This document shows positions 9,321 to 17,243 of a stretch of DNA of 64,000 nt, piece by piece. A model generated the notes under the pieces. That model saw only the letters and a program-made list of their open reading frames with translations. It had not been told where the DNA came from and did no database searches. A program made the position numbers and the translations under genes. This stretch comes from Acuticoccus kalidii. Its GTDB lineage: Bacteria; Pseudomonadota; Alphaproteobacteria; Rhizobiales; Amorphaceae. Where the stretch lies: assembly GCF_021556395.1 (NCBI RefSeq), contig NZ_JAKGCS010000036.1, positions 558,001 through 622,000 on the forward strand. Reading direction: 5' to 3'. The first letter of the stretch is position 1. The number at the start of each line of letters is the position of its first letter.

Positions 9321-10325
9321 ATGAAGCTCTTCACATCAGTCTGCGCATTGGCGCTCGGCGCCGCCGTTCTCGCGGCGCCCTCCGACGTCCGCGCGGAGGA
9401 CTATCTCCTCGCGACCGCGTCGACCGGCGGCACCTATTATCCGGTCGGCGTCGCCATCGCGACCGTGGTCAAGGTGAAGCTCCAGCCAAGCGACAACATC
9501 AACATGAGCGCGATCAACTCGGCCGGGTCGGGCGAGAATGTCGCGCTGATCCGCAACGGCGAAGCGCAATTCGGCATTCTCCAGGGGCTTTACGGCGCCT
9601 ATGCCGCCACCGGCACCGGGCCGTATGAGAGCCAGGGGCCGCAGGAAAATCTGCGCTCGGTGACGATGCTCTGGCCCAATGTCGAGCATTTCGTCGTCCG
9701 CTCCAATTTCGTCGACACCGGCTCGATCGCCGACATGGCGAATCTGAAGGGCAAGACCGTGTCGATGGGCGCGCAGAATTCGGGAACGCTCGGCTCGAAC
9801 CGGACGATCCTGAACAATCTCGGCATGAACATGGATGAGGATTTCGACCTCGCTTATATGGGCTACGGCCCGTCCGCCGACGCGCTCCAGAACGGCCAGA
9901 TCGACGGCATGTCGACGCCCGCCGGCGCGCCCGTCTCCGCCGTCTCCTCCGCCTTCGCCAACATGGGCGACCAGATCACGCTCCTCGCCTTCGACGACGA
10001 GCAGATTCAAAAGGCGAACGGCGAGTTCGACGAGCTGTGGACCGCCTACACCGTCCCGGCCGGCATGTATCCGAGCCTCGACAAGGACGTCGTGACGATC
10101 GCGCAGCCGAACTTCCTTGCGGTCGACGCCTCCGTCTCCGAGGACGACGTCTACAAGATCACGAAGACGATGTTCGAGAACCTGCCCTTCCTGCAGTCGA
10201 TCCATCCGGCGACGAAGGCGATGAGCCTCGAGACGGCGATCGCGGGTCTGCCGCTCAAGCTGCATCCCGGCGCGCTGCGCTATTTCGAGGAAGCCGGCGT
10301 CAACATTCCCGATCGGCTGAAGTAA
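9321..10325 (+). CDS. TAXI-family TRAP transporter solute-binding protein
   Basis: This periplasmic receptor of a tripartite ATP-independent transporter captures a small organic ligand and hands it to the fused permease encoded next. The protein has 334 residues and starts at an ATG with a GGGAG site. It has a signal peptide of about 25 residues (MKLFTSVCALALGAAVL, cut near VRA/ED). The mature start LATASTGGTYYPVG is the hallmark of the TAXI (TRAP-associated extracytoplasmic immunogenic) family, supported by SAGSGENVALIRNGEAQFGI and a Gly-Pro/Asp-Ala segment in the second lobe. TAXI receptors have been linked to glutamate, 2-oxoglutarate and other acids, but the ligand here cannot be read from the sequence. 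The downstream hydrolase suggests an acylated or amide compound. Confidence 0.95.
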   Translation: MKLFTSVCALALGAAVLAAPSDVRAEDYLLATASTGGTYYPVGVAIATVVKVKLQPSDNINMSAINSAGSGENVALIRNGEAQFGILQGLYGAYAATGTGPYESQGPQENLRSVTMLWPNVEHFVVRSNFVDTGSIADMANLKGKTVSMGAQNSGTLGSNRTILNNLGMNMDEDFDLAYMGYGPSADALQNGQIDGMSTPAGAPVSAVSSAFANMGDQITLLAFDDEQIQKANGEFDELWTAYTVPAGMYPSLDKDVVTIAQPNFLAVDASVSEDDVYKITKTMFENLPFLQSIHPATKAMSLETAIAGLPLKLHPGALRYFEEAGVNIPDRLK

Positions 10326-10506
10326 GCGCGAACCCCGCGCACGATGGAGGCGGGCCGCCTTCACCGGCACGCATCGGCCGAATGGCCGGGCATTATGGGC
10401 GCGATGACCTTTCGGCGTTTCCCAAGGGGACGCCGGGGCCTCGCGCCCATTTCTCATTTCCCGATAACGACGAGATCCATGAGGCGCCGATGATCGGAGC
10501 GAAGCT

Positions 10507-12792
10507 GTGACGGATGCGAACCGCGAGGCGGAAGAACGAGCCGCCGACATCTCCGGCGAGGGCGTCGATCCGCCCGGCGTCAGGCGTTTCACACCCGGCG
10601 GCGGGCTCGATTGGGCGTTCTATGCCTTCGCGGTCCTCGTCTCGCTCTTCCACATCCTCGCCAATGCGCTCGGCACACCCTTGGAACGCGGCCTCGTCGC
10701 CGTCGGCGAGGATCTGCCGGTTCTCGGCGACAGCCTCATCGCGCTCGGACGCTGGTTCGGCGATCTCGCGACGCTGTCGACGTTGACCCTGTGCTCCGTC
10801 CACTTCGCGGGCTTCGCCGTTCTCTGTGCGCTCCGCTTTCCCTTCATTCAGACGAAGACGGCGCGCGGGGCAAAGTTCGTCCTCGTCGGCGATATCGTGT
10901 TTGGCCTTCTCGTCGCCGCCTCGGCGCTGGCGCTCGTTGCGAGCGAGAACGCGATCTATGATCGCGGCGTCACGCTCGCTCTGCACGAATGGGTGATGGC
11001 CGGCCTCGTCATCATCGGCGCGCTCGAACTGACGCGGCGCACGACCGGCTGGATCATCCCGATCCTCATCGTCATCGCGCTCAGCTATCCGACGTTTTGG
11101 GGCAGCGAGATTCCCGGCGTCTTCCGCTTCGCCGGCCTCTCGGTCGAGACGGTGACGTTCCGGTCGATCTTCTCCGACGAGGGCATGTTCGGCACGATCG
11201 GTCAGATCTCGGCGACTTATGTCTTCATGTTCATTCTCTTCGGCGCCTTCCTCCTGCGCTCGGGGGCCGGGGACTTCATCGTCGATCTCGCGCGCGCGGC
11301 GGCCGGCCGCTTCACCGGCGGGCCGGGCTTCGTCGCCGTCCTCGCCTCGGGCCTCACGGGGACGATCTCCGGCTCGGCGATCGCCAACACCGTGTCGACC
11401 GGCGTCATCACCATCCCCTTGATGAAGCGCTCCGGCTTTCCGCCGAAATTCGCCGCCGGCGTGGAGGCGGCCGCCTCGACCGGCGGGCAGCTGATGCCGC
11501 CGATCATGGGGGCGGGCGCCTTCGTGATGGCGAGCTACACGCAGATCTCCTATCTCGACATCGTTGCCGTCGCGCTCCTTCCGGCCATCGTCTATTTCGC
11601 CTCGGTGGCGATGTTCGTGCGCATCGAGGCGAAGCGCTCCGGCGTCGTCGGCGGGACCGAGAGCGAACGCGTCTGGGAGGTGATGAAGCGGGGCGGGCCG
11701 TCCTTCCTCATCCCGATCGTCGTCCTCGTCGGCCTTCTGGTCTATGGATTCACGCCCACTTATGCGGCGGGCTACGCGATTCTCGCGGTGATCGTCTCAT
11801 CATGGATCACGCCGAACCGGATGGGGCTGCGCGGCATCTTCGAGGCCATGGTGCTCGGCGCCTCGAACATGATCACGACGGCGGTGCTCCTCATCACCGT
11901 CGGCCTCATCGTCAACGTGATCGCGATGACCGGGATCGGCAACACCTTCTCGCTGATGATCTCGGAGTGGGCCGGGGGCAATCTCCTGATCGCCGTCGTC
12001 CTCATCGCGCTCGCCTCGCTGGTGCTCGGCATGGGGCTTCCGGTGACGGCGGCCTATATCGTCCTCGCGACGCTGTCGGCCCCGGCGCTCCAGCAGCTCA
12101 TCCTGGCGAACGCGATGCCCGCCGCGGCGATCGACGCGGCGACCATCGCCTCGATGGTGGCCGGTACGGTCGACGAGGCGATCCGGCCGTTCTTCCTGCT
12201 CGCCGATCCATCGTCTCTGATGGCGCTCTCCGCGCCGATGAGCGAACCCGACGCGGCGACCCTCTACGCCAAGTTGCCGCCCGAGATCCTCGACCAGATC
12301 TATCAAGCGGCCCGGGGCGAGCTCGATCCGGCGCTGATCACCGGCGCGCTCCTGTCGGCGCACATGATCATCTTCTGGCTCAGTCAGGACAGCAACGTGA
12401 CGCCGCCGGTCTGTCTCACCGCCTTCGCGGCGGCGGCGATCGCGAAGACGCCGCCAATGTCGACCGGCCTCGTCGCCTGGCGTCTGTCGAAGGGGCTCTA
12501 TCTGATGCCGGTGATGTTCGCCTACACGCCGTTCCTCACCGGGACGCCGTTGGAGGTCGGTCTGCTCTTCATCGTCGCACTTCTCGGGGTCGCGGCGCTC
12601 GGCACGGCGATCGACGGGGCGTTCGAGGCGCCGTTGCCGATCTACGCCCGCGCCGGCCTCGCGGCGGGCGGTGTCGCGCTGATCTATCCGGGCGCGTGGC
12701 TGCTCAACCTGGCGGCGGCGCTGTTCGTCGTCGCCATTCTCGCGCTCAACGCGATCTGGTCGCGGCGGGCCGAACCGGCCGTCACGACATGA
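10507..12792 (+). CDS. TRAP transporter fused permease (TAXI type, 4TM/12TM)
   Basis: This inner-membrane carrier uses an ion gradient to import the ligand delivered by the TAXI receptor upstream. The protein has 761 residues from a GTG at 10507 with GGAG seven bases upstream. A cytoplasmic hydrophilic start of about 35 residues is followed by a small-subunit-like part of about four helices fused to the large DctM-like part. Family motifs include GLTGTISGSAIANTVSTGVITIP (written here only as a region, about residues 280-305), the GQLMPPIMGAGAFVMA segment, LVLGMGLPVTAAYI and the FWLSQDSNVTPPVCLTAF segment. The C-terminus has extra hydrophobic helices, as in other fused TAXI permeases. It lies 180 bases after the receptor gene, probably in the same transcript. 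Confidence 0.95.
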   Translation: MTDANREAEERAADISGEGVDPPGVRRFTPGGGLDWAFYAFAVLVSLFHILANALGTPLERGLVAVGEDLPVLGDSLIALGRWFGDLATLSTLTLCSVHFAGFAVLCALRFPFIQTKTARGAKFVLVGDIVFGLLVAASALALVASENAIYDRGVTLALHEWVMAGLVIIGALELTRRTTGWIIPILIVIALSYPTFWGSEIPGVFRFAGLSVETVTFRSIFSDEGMFGTIGQISATYVFMFILFGAFLLRSGAGDFIVDLARAAAGRFTGGPGFVAVLASGLTGTISGSAIANTVSTGVITIPLMKRSGFPPKFAAGVEAAASTGGQLMPPIMGAGAFVMASYTQISYLDIVAVALLPAIVYFASVAMFVRIEAKRSGVVGGTESERVWEVMKRGGPSFLIPIVVLVGLLVYGFTPTYAAGYAILAVIVSSWITPNRMGLRGIFEAMVLGASNMITTAVLLITVGLIVNVIAMTGIGNTFSLMISEWAGGNLLIAVVLIALASLVLGMGLPVTAAYIVLATLSAPALQQLILANAMPAAAIDAATIASMVAGTVDEAIRPFFLLADPSSLMALSAPMSEPDAATLYAKLPPEILDQIYQAARGELDPALITGALLSAHMIIFWLSQDSNVTPPVCLTAFAAAAIAKTPPMSTGLVAWRLSKGLYLMPVMFAYTPFLTGTPLEVGLLFIVALLGVAALGTAIDGAFEAPLPIYARAGLAAGGVALIYPGAWLLNLAAALFVVAILALNAIWSRRAEPAVTT

Positions 12793-12855
12793 GGGGAGTG
12801 TTGCGCTAGATCGTCAGTTTTTTCGACGTCTTCCAAGTAGGATCTGAGGATTGAA

Positions 12856-12885
12856 CCGGCTGGACCAGAAAAGTGGTCTAGCCGG
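12856..12885. promoter_or_regulatory. Twelve-base-arm palindrome between the permease and amidohydrolase genes
   Basis: CCGGCTGGACCA and TGGTCTAGCCGG are separated by GAAAAG; the arms match except for one G-T position. The core TGGACCA...TGGTCTA resembles operators of GntR-family regulators. It could equally be an RNA hairpin that separates expression of the two genes. It has no T-tract and lies 46 bases ahead of the amidohydrolase start. Confidence 0.5.
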
Positions 12886-12931
12886 GACCACAATCTTATG
12901 ATTGAACAATCCCAGTCCTTTGGAGACAGCG

Positions 12932-14107
12932 ATGCCGATCGTTAACCGCTTTCACGATCTCGCCGAGGAAATCACCTCCTGGCGGCGTGATCTGCACGAG
13001 AACCCGGAGCTTCTCTACGACGTCAATCGCACGGCGGGTGTCGTCGCCGACAAGCTCACCGGCTTCGGTCTCGACGAGGTCGTGACCGGGCTCGGCAAGA
13101 CCGGCGTCGTCGGCGTCATCAAGGGGCGCGACACCGGGTCGGGCAAGGTCATCGCGCTGCGGGCCGACATGGACGCGCTACCGATCCTCGAGAAGACCGG
13201 CAAGCCCTGGGCCTCCAAGGCACCCGGCAAGATGCACGCCTGCGGCCATGACGGCCATACGGCGATGCTCCTCGGCGCGAGCCAGTATCTCGCCGAGACC
13301 CGCAATTTCGACGGCACGGTGATCGTCGTCTTCCAACCGGCCGAAGAGGGCGGGGCGGGCGCCAAGGCGATGATCGATGACGGGCTTCTCACCCGGTTCG
13401 GCATTCAGCGGGTCTTTGGGATGCACAACATGCCGGGCCTTCCGGTCGGCATGTTCGCGCTCCGGCCGGGCTCGCTGATGGCGGCGGCGGACCGCTTCAC
13501 CGTTTCGATCGAGGGGCTCGGCGGTCACGCCGCGCGCCCGCACGTCTCGCACGATCCGATCGTCGCGGGCTCGGCGATCGTTGCGGCAGCGCAGACCGTC
13601 GTCTCCCGCAATGCCGACCCGCTCGAAGCCGCCGTCCTCTCGGTGACGATGTTCCATGCCGGCACCGCCGACAACATCATCCCCGAGACGGCGGAGCTGC
13701 GCGGCACGGTGCGCACCTTGTCGGACGAGATGCGCGATCTCGTCGAGGAGCGGTTCTCGGCCATCGTATCGCAGGTGGGCGCCGCCTATGGCGTCAAGGC
13801 GAGCCTGAAATATAGCCGCGACTATCCGGTGACCGCCAACGACGAGGCCGAGGCGGCGTTCGCCGGCGACATCGCCGCCAAGGTGGTGGGCGAGGCCAAT
13901 GTCGACAGGGACGTCGTGCCGACGATGGGCGGCGAGGATTTCTCGTTCATGCTGAACGAACGGCCCGGCGCGTTCATTTTCGCGGGTGTCGGTGAGGATG
14001 TCGCGAACCTCCACAACGACGCCTATGATTTCAACGACGAGCTGATCCCGGTGGGATGCTCCTATTGGACAACGCTGGTCGAGACCGCGTTGCCGCGAAC
14101 AACATGA
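12932..14107 (+). CDS. M20-family amidohydrolase (hippurate hydrolase-like)
   Basis: This zinc-dependent cytoplasmic hydrolase cleaves amide bonds in N-acyl amino acids or similar compounds (hippurate, N-acetyl amino acids, indole-acetyl conjugates). The protein has 391 residues from the ATG at 12932, with GGAG upstream; the in-frame TTG at 12902 adds ten residues without a site. Metal and catalytic residues are visible as HACGHDGH at 103-110 (Cys104, His106), the glutamate pair in PAEEGGAG (138-139), GMHNMPGLPVG and the C-terminal GGEDFSF. The dimerisation domain lies in the middle (GGHAARPHVSHDPI). Its stop overlaps the start of the HD protein (ATGA), and it follows the TRAP transporter. 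This suggests that the imported ligand, or a derivative, is its substrate. Confidence 0.93.
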   Translation: MPIVNRFHDLAEEITSWRRDLHENPELLYDVNRTAGVVADKLTGFGLDEVVTGLGKTGVVGVIKGRDTGSGKVIALRADMDALPILEKTGKPWASKAPGKMHACGHDGHTAMLLGASQYLAETRNFDGTVIVVFQPAEEGGAGAKAMIDDGLLTRFGIQRVFGMHNMPGLPVGMFALRPGSLMAAADRFTVSIEGLGGHAARPHVSHDPIVAGSAIVAAAQTVVSRNADPLEAAVLSVTMFHAGTADNIIPETAELRGTVRTLSDEMRDLVEERFSAIVSQVGAAYGVKASLKYSRDYPVTANDEAEAAFAGDIAAKVVGEANVDRDVVPTMGGEDFSFMLNERPGAFIFAGVGEDVANLHNDAYDFNDELIPVGCSYWTTLVETALPRTT

Positions 14108-14736
14108 GTGATATCGTCAAGTTCACGCGTATGGTCGATGGCGACCGCGACGACTACATGATCCTCGAACAGCACGAGCGCGATGTCGCCCGTGCTGTCG
14201 GCTCCCGCCTTCTCGACGCGCTGCACGCGCTCGATACGGTGGATTCGGCCTACAAGGTCTCCCGCTACGAGCACTCGGTCCAATCGGCGACGCGCGCTTG
14301 GCGGGACGGGGCGGATCTCGATTGGGTGGTCGCCGCGCTCCTCCACGATGTCGGCGACCTCTATGCGCCCTATAATCACGACGAGTTCGCCGCAGCGATC
14401 CTGCGGCCTTATCTGCGCGATCAATGCACCTGGGTGGTGGCCAATCACGGCCTCTTTCAGCGCTATTATTATGCGCACCATTTCGGCGGCAATCGCGAGG
14501 TGCATCGCCGTCACGAAGGCCATCCCTTCTTCGACGACGCGGTCCAGTTCTGCGAGCGCTGGGACCAGGCGAGTTTCGACCCCGACTATCAGAGCCTGCC
14601 GGTCGACTTCTTTCGCCCGATGGTCGACGAGGTGTTCAGTCGCGAGCCCTATCAGCAGCAGGTGATCGCGCTCGGCGTGCGCCGGCCGCTGCTCGACCGC
14701 TCCGTCGCCGAACGCCGCGCGAGCGAGCCGGCATAA
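14104..14736 (+). CDS. HD-domain protein of the PhnZ/TmpB-like diiron type
   Basis: The protein has 210 residues; its ATG overlaps the amidohydrolase stop. A possible six-ligand metal set can be read: His57 (RYEHSVQ), His81-Asp82 (ALLHDVGD), His92 (NHDEF), His115 (ANHGLF) and Asp154 (ERWD). The order and most of the spacing follow PhnZ, TmpB and related mixed-valent diiron HD oxygenases, which cleave C-P bonds or oxidise trimethylaminoethylphosphonate. Here the loop between HD and the next His is shorter. Ordinary HD phosphohydrolases usually have only four ligands. The contacts that read phosphonate substrates are not obvious, and no other phosphonate gene is near. It is translationally coupled to the hydrolase, so it probably acts in the same pathway; the reaction is not known. 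Confidence 0.75.
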   Translation: MSDIVKFTRMVDGDRDDYMILEQHERDVARAVGSRLLDALHALDTVDSAYKVSRYEHSVQSATRAWRDGADLDWVVAALLHDVGDLYAPYNHDEFAAAILRPYLRDQCTWVVANHGLFQRYYYAHHFGGNREVHRRHEGHPFFDDAVQFCERWDQASFDPDYQSLPVDFFRPMVDEVFSREPYQQQVIALGVRRPLLDRSVAERRASEPA

Positions 14737-14860
14737 CATTGCCGCGTTCTGGGCGGCGCGGCGACCTTCGCGCCGTGACGTCGCCGGACCGCGCCGGCGC
14801 CCGCCCCATTCGGGACGGGGCGCAAGACGCGCGCCGAACGCGGACGGGCCGTCGGGGCCG

Positions 14861-15343
14861 TTAGGAGATCGCGTCGATCTCTTCGTCGGTGAGTTCGCCG
14901 GGAACGATGGTGATCGGGATCGGGTAGGCGCCCGCCTGACCGCCGGCGATGGCGCTGACCAGCGGGCCGGGCCCTTCGGTCCCCGAGGCGGCGGCGAGGA
15001 CCAGGATCACGATGGACGGGTCGTCCGCGATCACCTGACGGATCCCGTCGACGCGGTTGCCGATCACGATGCGCCGTTCCGGCTCGCACGGAAGCTGGTT
15101 GGCGAGCCTGCCGAGGGCGCGATCGAGCATCTCCTCGGCCTCCTGCTCGGCCTCTTCGCGCATCAGATTTTCCACCCCGAGCCAGTGCTGGAACTCGCTC
15201 GTCGCCGCGACGCAGAGCGCCACGACGCCCGCGCCGGTGTTCGTCGCGCGTTTGGCGGCGTAGAGGAGCGCGCGCTCACACTCCGGCGTGTCGTCGACGA
15301 CGACGAGGAATTTGCGCTGGGTCGGGCGAATGTCTCGGATCAC
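14861..15343 (-). CDS. Universal stress protein (UspA family)
   Basis: The protein has 160 residues from a GTG at 15343, five bases after the lolA stop; upstream in-frame codons overlap lolA and have no family likeness. The single USP domain starts with KFLVVVDDTPECERALLYAAKRA, a nucleotide-binding-type first strand and helix. It continues with the RIVIGNRVDGIRQVI region and a GTEGPGP loop, ending with the strand YPIPITIVPGELTDEEI. USP proteins are cytoplasmic and often bind ATP or AMP, acting in stress survival. The third motif GxxGxxxxxxxG(S/T) is only partly kept, so ATP binding is uncertain. It is cotranscribed with lolA and converges with the HD protein gene. Confidence 0.88.
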   Translation of the reverse strand: MIRDIRPTQRKFLVVVDDTPECERALLYAAKRATNTGAGVVALCVAATSEFQHWLGVENLMREEAEQEAEEMLDRALGRLANQLPCEPERRIVIGNRVDGIRQVIADDPSIVILVLAAASGTEGPGPLVSAIAGGQAGAYPIPITIVPGELTDEEIDAIS

Positions 15344-15347
15344 GTCG

Positions 15348-15968
15348 CTACTCGAGGATGCGGGTGTAGTCGATGTCGAACAGATCCTGATCGACGGACA
15401 CGCCGGTCGCGACATTGTAGATCGAAACGCTCGTCTCCTGTCCCTTTCCGTCGACCACATTCCACTGCTTCAACTCCTTGCTGCCGGCGTCGAAGAGGAG
15501 GGTGAGGGAGCCGTCGCCGAACGCAGTCGATTCTTCGATGGTGATCGAGATGATGTCCGGCTGCACGTCGACATTCGTCACCTTCGCGTCGGAGGTGAGG
15601 TCGATCGTGTTGTCGAGGAGGAAGCGCAGCGGCGTGCGCTGAAGGGGCCAGATGTCCTGTGTGGCGAGCTTGCGATCGCGCACGGCGACGGACTTGCCGT
15701 CGGCGATGATGTCGAGCGTCGACGGGGCGTCGTAGAAGAAGCGGACTTTGCCGGGACGCGAGATCGCGAAACGGCCTTGGGTGCGCTGTCCGTCGGGCCC
15801 GAACTGGACGAACTCGCCCCGCATCGTCTTGATCGAGTTGAAATACTGGTTGATTTCCGCAAGCGCCGTATCGGTGGCCGCAATGGCGGGGGTCGTCGTC
15901 GTCGCGATCCAGGTCACGGGGGCGGCTGCGATGGCCACCGCGAGCATGGTACGGGCGAAAAGGGTCAT
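15348..15968 (-). CDS. lolA: Outer-membrane lipoprotein carrier protein LolA
   Basis: LolA is the periplasmic chaperone that takes lipoproteins from the LolCDE transporter to the outer membrane. The protein has 206 residues with a signal peptide of about 31 residues (cut after TTTPAIA). The mature part begins with the family helix INQYFNSIKTMRGEFVQFGPDG, continues with GRFAISRPGKVRFFYDAPS and WPLQRTPLRFLL, and ends in the LolA beta sheet. In Hyphomicrobiales lolA normally follows ftsK directly. Here it is about 5.1 kb away, with a group of unrelated genes between them. usp follows closely and is probably cotranscribed. Confidence 0.94.
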   Translation of the reverse strand: MTLFARTMLAVAIAAAPVTWIATTTTPAIAATDTALAEINQYFNSIKTMRGEFVQFGPDGQRTQGRFAISRPGKVRFFYDAPSTLDIIADGKSVAVRDRKLATQDIWPLQRTPLRFLLDNTIDLTSDAKVTNVDVQPDIISITIEESTAFGDGSLTLLFDAGSKELKQWNVVDGKGQETSVSIYNVATGVSVDQDLFDIDYTRILE

Positions 15969-16470
15969 GGCTGTCCTCCAGGTTGGGTCGGGCGACCCTT
16001 TGAGGGGTTTGGCCTGTCTGCCTCATGAATGATCATAGTCGGCATGGCGGAAGCAACCAATTCTTCCGCGCCTTGGCCGCTTGTCACCCGCCCCAGGGCT
16101 GCATCGGAACACTTGGTCCCTCGCGCGCGCCTGCCAAGAGGATGCGGCGTTTATAGCGGGCGAGGACGCGATCGCGCGGCCATCTCGGCGGCGTCATCCC
16201 CATGCTCGGACAAGATTTCGCAATGGACCGTCGACCATCGGAGGCGCCGCCGGCTGGCCCAACGCCAAGCGAGCGGGGCGAAGGTGGTGCCGCGGCGCCG
16301 CCGGTGCGCCTCTCGAAAGGTGCCTCGACGAACGCGCACACGAGGCTGGGCCGTGGAGGGTGATCGGCACCTCTCACGATGCGGCCCGGCGGCATGTCGA
16401 CGAGGCGACAGTGCTGGGATCTGAGCGAAAGCGTGTTATATTCGGACATTCCACGGTCGGAGATATTGCG
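15969..16470. other. Intergenic region between divergent lolA and the exported-protein operon
   Basis: About 500 bases contain no supported gene. The last 40 bases before 16471 include a TTATAT element (about 16435) that could be a -10 box for the rightward operon. It was not paired with a convincing -35 box. Base composition falls toward the right edge, where the unusual gene group begins. Confidence 0.45.
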
Positions 16471-17202
16471 ATGCGGTGGGTTATTTTGTTTCTTGGATTG
16501 CTGAGCGCTTCGCCTCTGGCGGCGCAGACGGTGGTGATCGCCGAGGCGACACGCGTCGGAAATTTGGTGGAGAGCTATGATCCGGCCGCTGATGTGGCCG
16601 CGGGTTCTCCCCTCGTCGGCCTCCGTCTGGGGGGCGCCGCGGGCACGCTGCAGCTCGATCATGTCTTGCTCATCCGCCCGCCTTCGTTCGACGAATGGAT
16701 CTGCCTGGAAACGACCACACAGGATGGCCGCTATAACGGCCACGCCCGGTACGAGGTGACGGGGAGCAACCCCGATGCCGCGCTCGTTCAGGTGCGGCCG
16801 ATCACCGAGCTACAGGGAACGATGCGGCAGCAGCTGGAGCAATATGATCCAGCCACCTATGCCGTGCGCGCGTTTGCCACCCGAGACGAGACGTGCTCGC
16901 CGAGCGGGGCGGTCCACCTGCCTTCGGTCGCTGAGCCCGGCGCGGTGGGCGGCAATCTGGTCGTCACCGTCAACGGGCGCGCGATGTCGGGATCAGCCGA
17001 GCTGCGCGGGATCGCTGGCGGCGAACCGATTGCCAGCGCCGAATGCGACCGCGCCGGCGGCGGGTCGCTGATCGCCTTCGATCTCACGTGCGAGTTGCCG
17101 CTGGACGGCGCGCCGGACGGTCTCGGCGCAGCCGACCTTGCTTTGATTTTCGACGATGGGTTTGGCGAAACGACGTACACTTACAAGGTTTTTTTGCCCT
17201 GA
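16471..17202 (+). CDS. Secreted protein of unknown family (first gene of exported-protein operon)
   Basis: I do not recognise this family. The protein has 243 residues and starts at an ATG ten bases after GGAG. A clear signal peptide is cut after residue 18 (MRWVILFLGLLSASPLAA). The mature protein has no transmembrane helix and looks all-beta, with two halves: about 40-120, and about 150-243, where the sheet-like repeats LVVTVNGRAMSG, AELRGIAGG, IAFDLTCEL and LALIFDDGFG occur. It carries four cysteines (EWICLE, DETCSP, SAECDR, LTCELP), consistent with disulfides in the periplasm. It is followed after 41 bases by a membrane protein and then a trypsin-like protein on the same strand, suggesting an envelope complex. 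Function is unknown. Confidence 0.8.
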   Translation: MRWVILFLGLLSASPLAAQTVVIAEATRVGNLVESYDPAADVAAGSPLVGLRLGGAAGTLQLDHVLLIRPPSFDEWICLETTTQDGRYNGHARYEVTGSNPDAALVQVRPITELQGTMRQQLEQYDPATYAVRAFATRDETCSPSGAVHLPSVAEPGAVGGNLVVTVNGRAMSGSAELRGIAGGEPIASAECDRAGGGSLIAFDLTCELPLDGAPDGLGAADLALIFDDGFGETTYTYKVFLP

Positions 17203-17243
17203 CACCGCGCTTCGATGGCAGCGGGAACAGCTGAGATCCGGCA

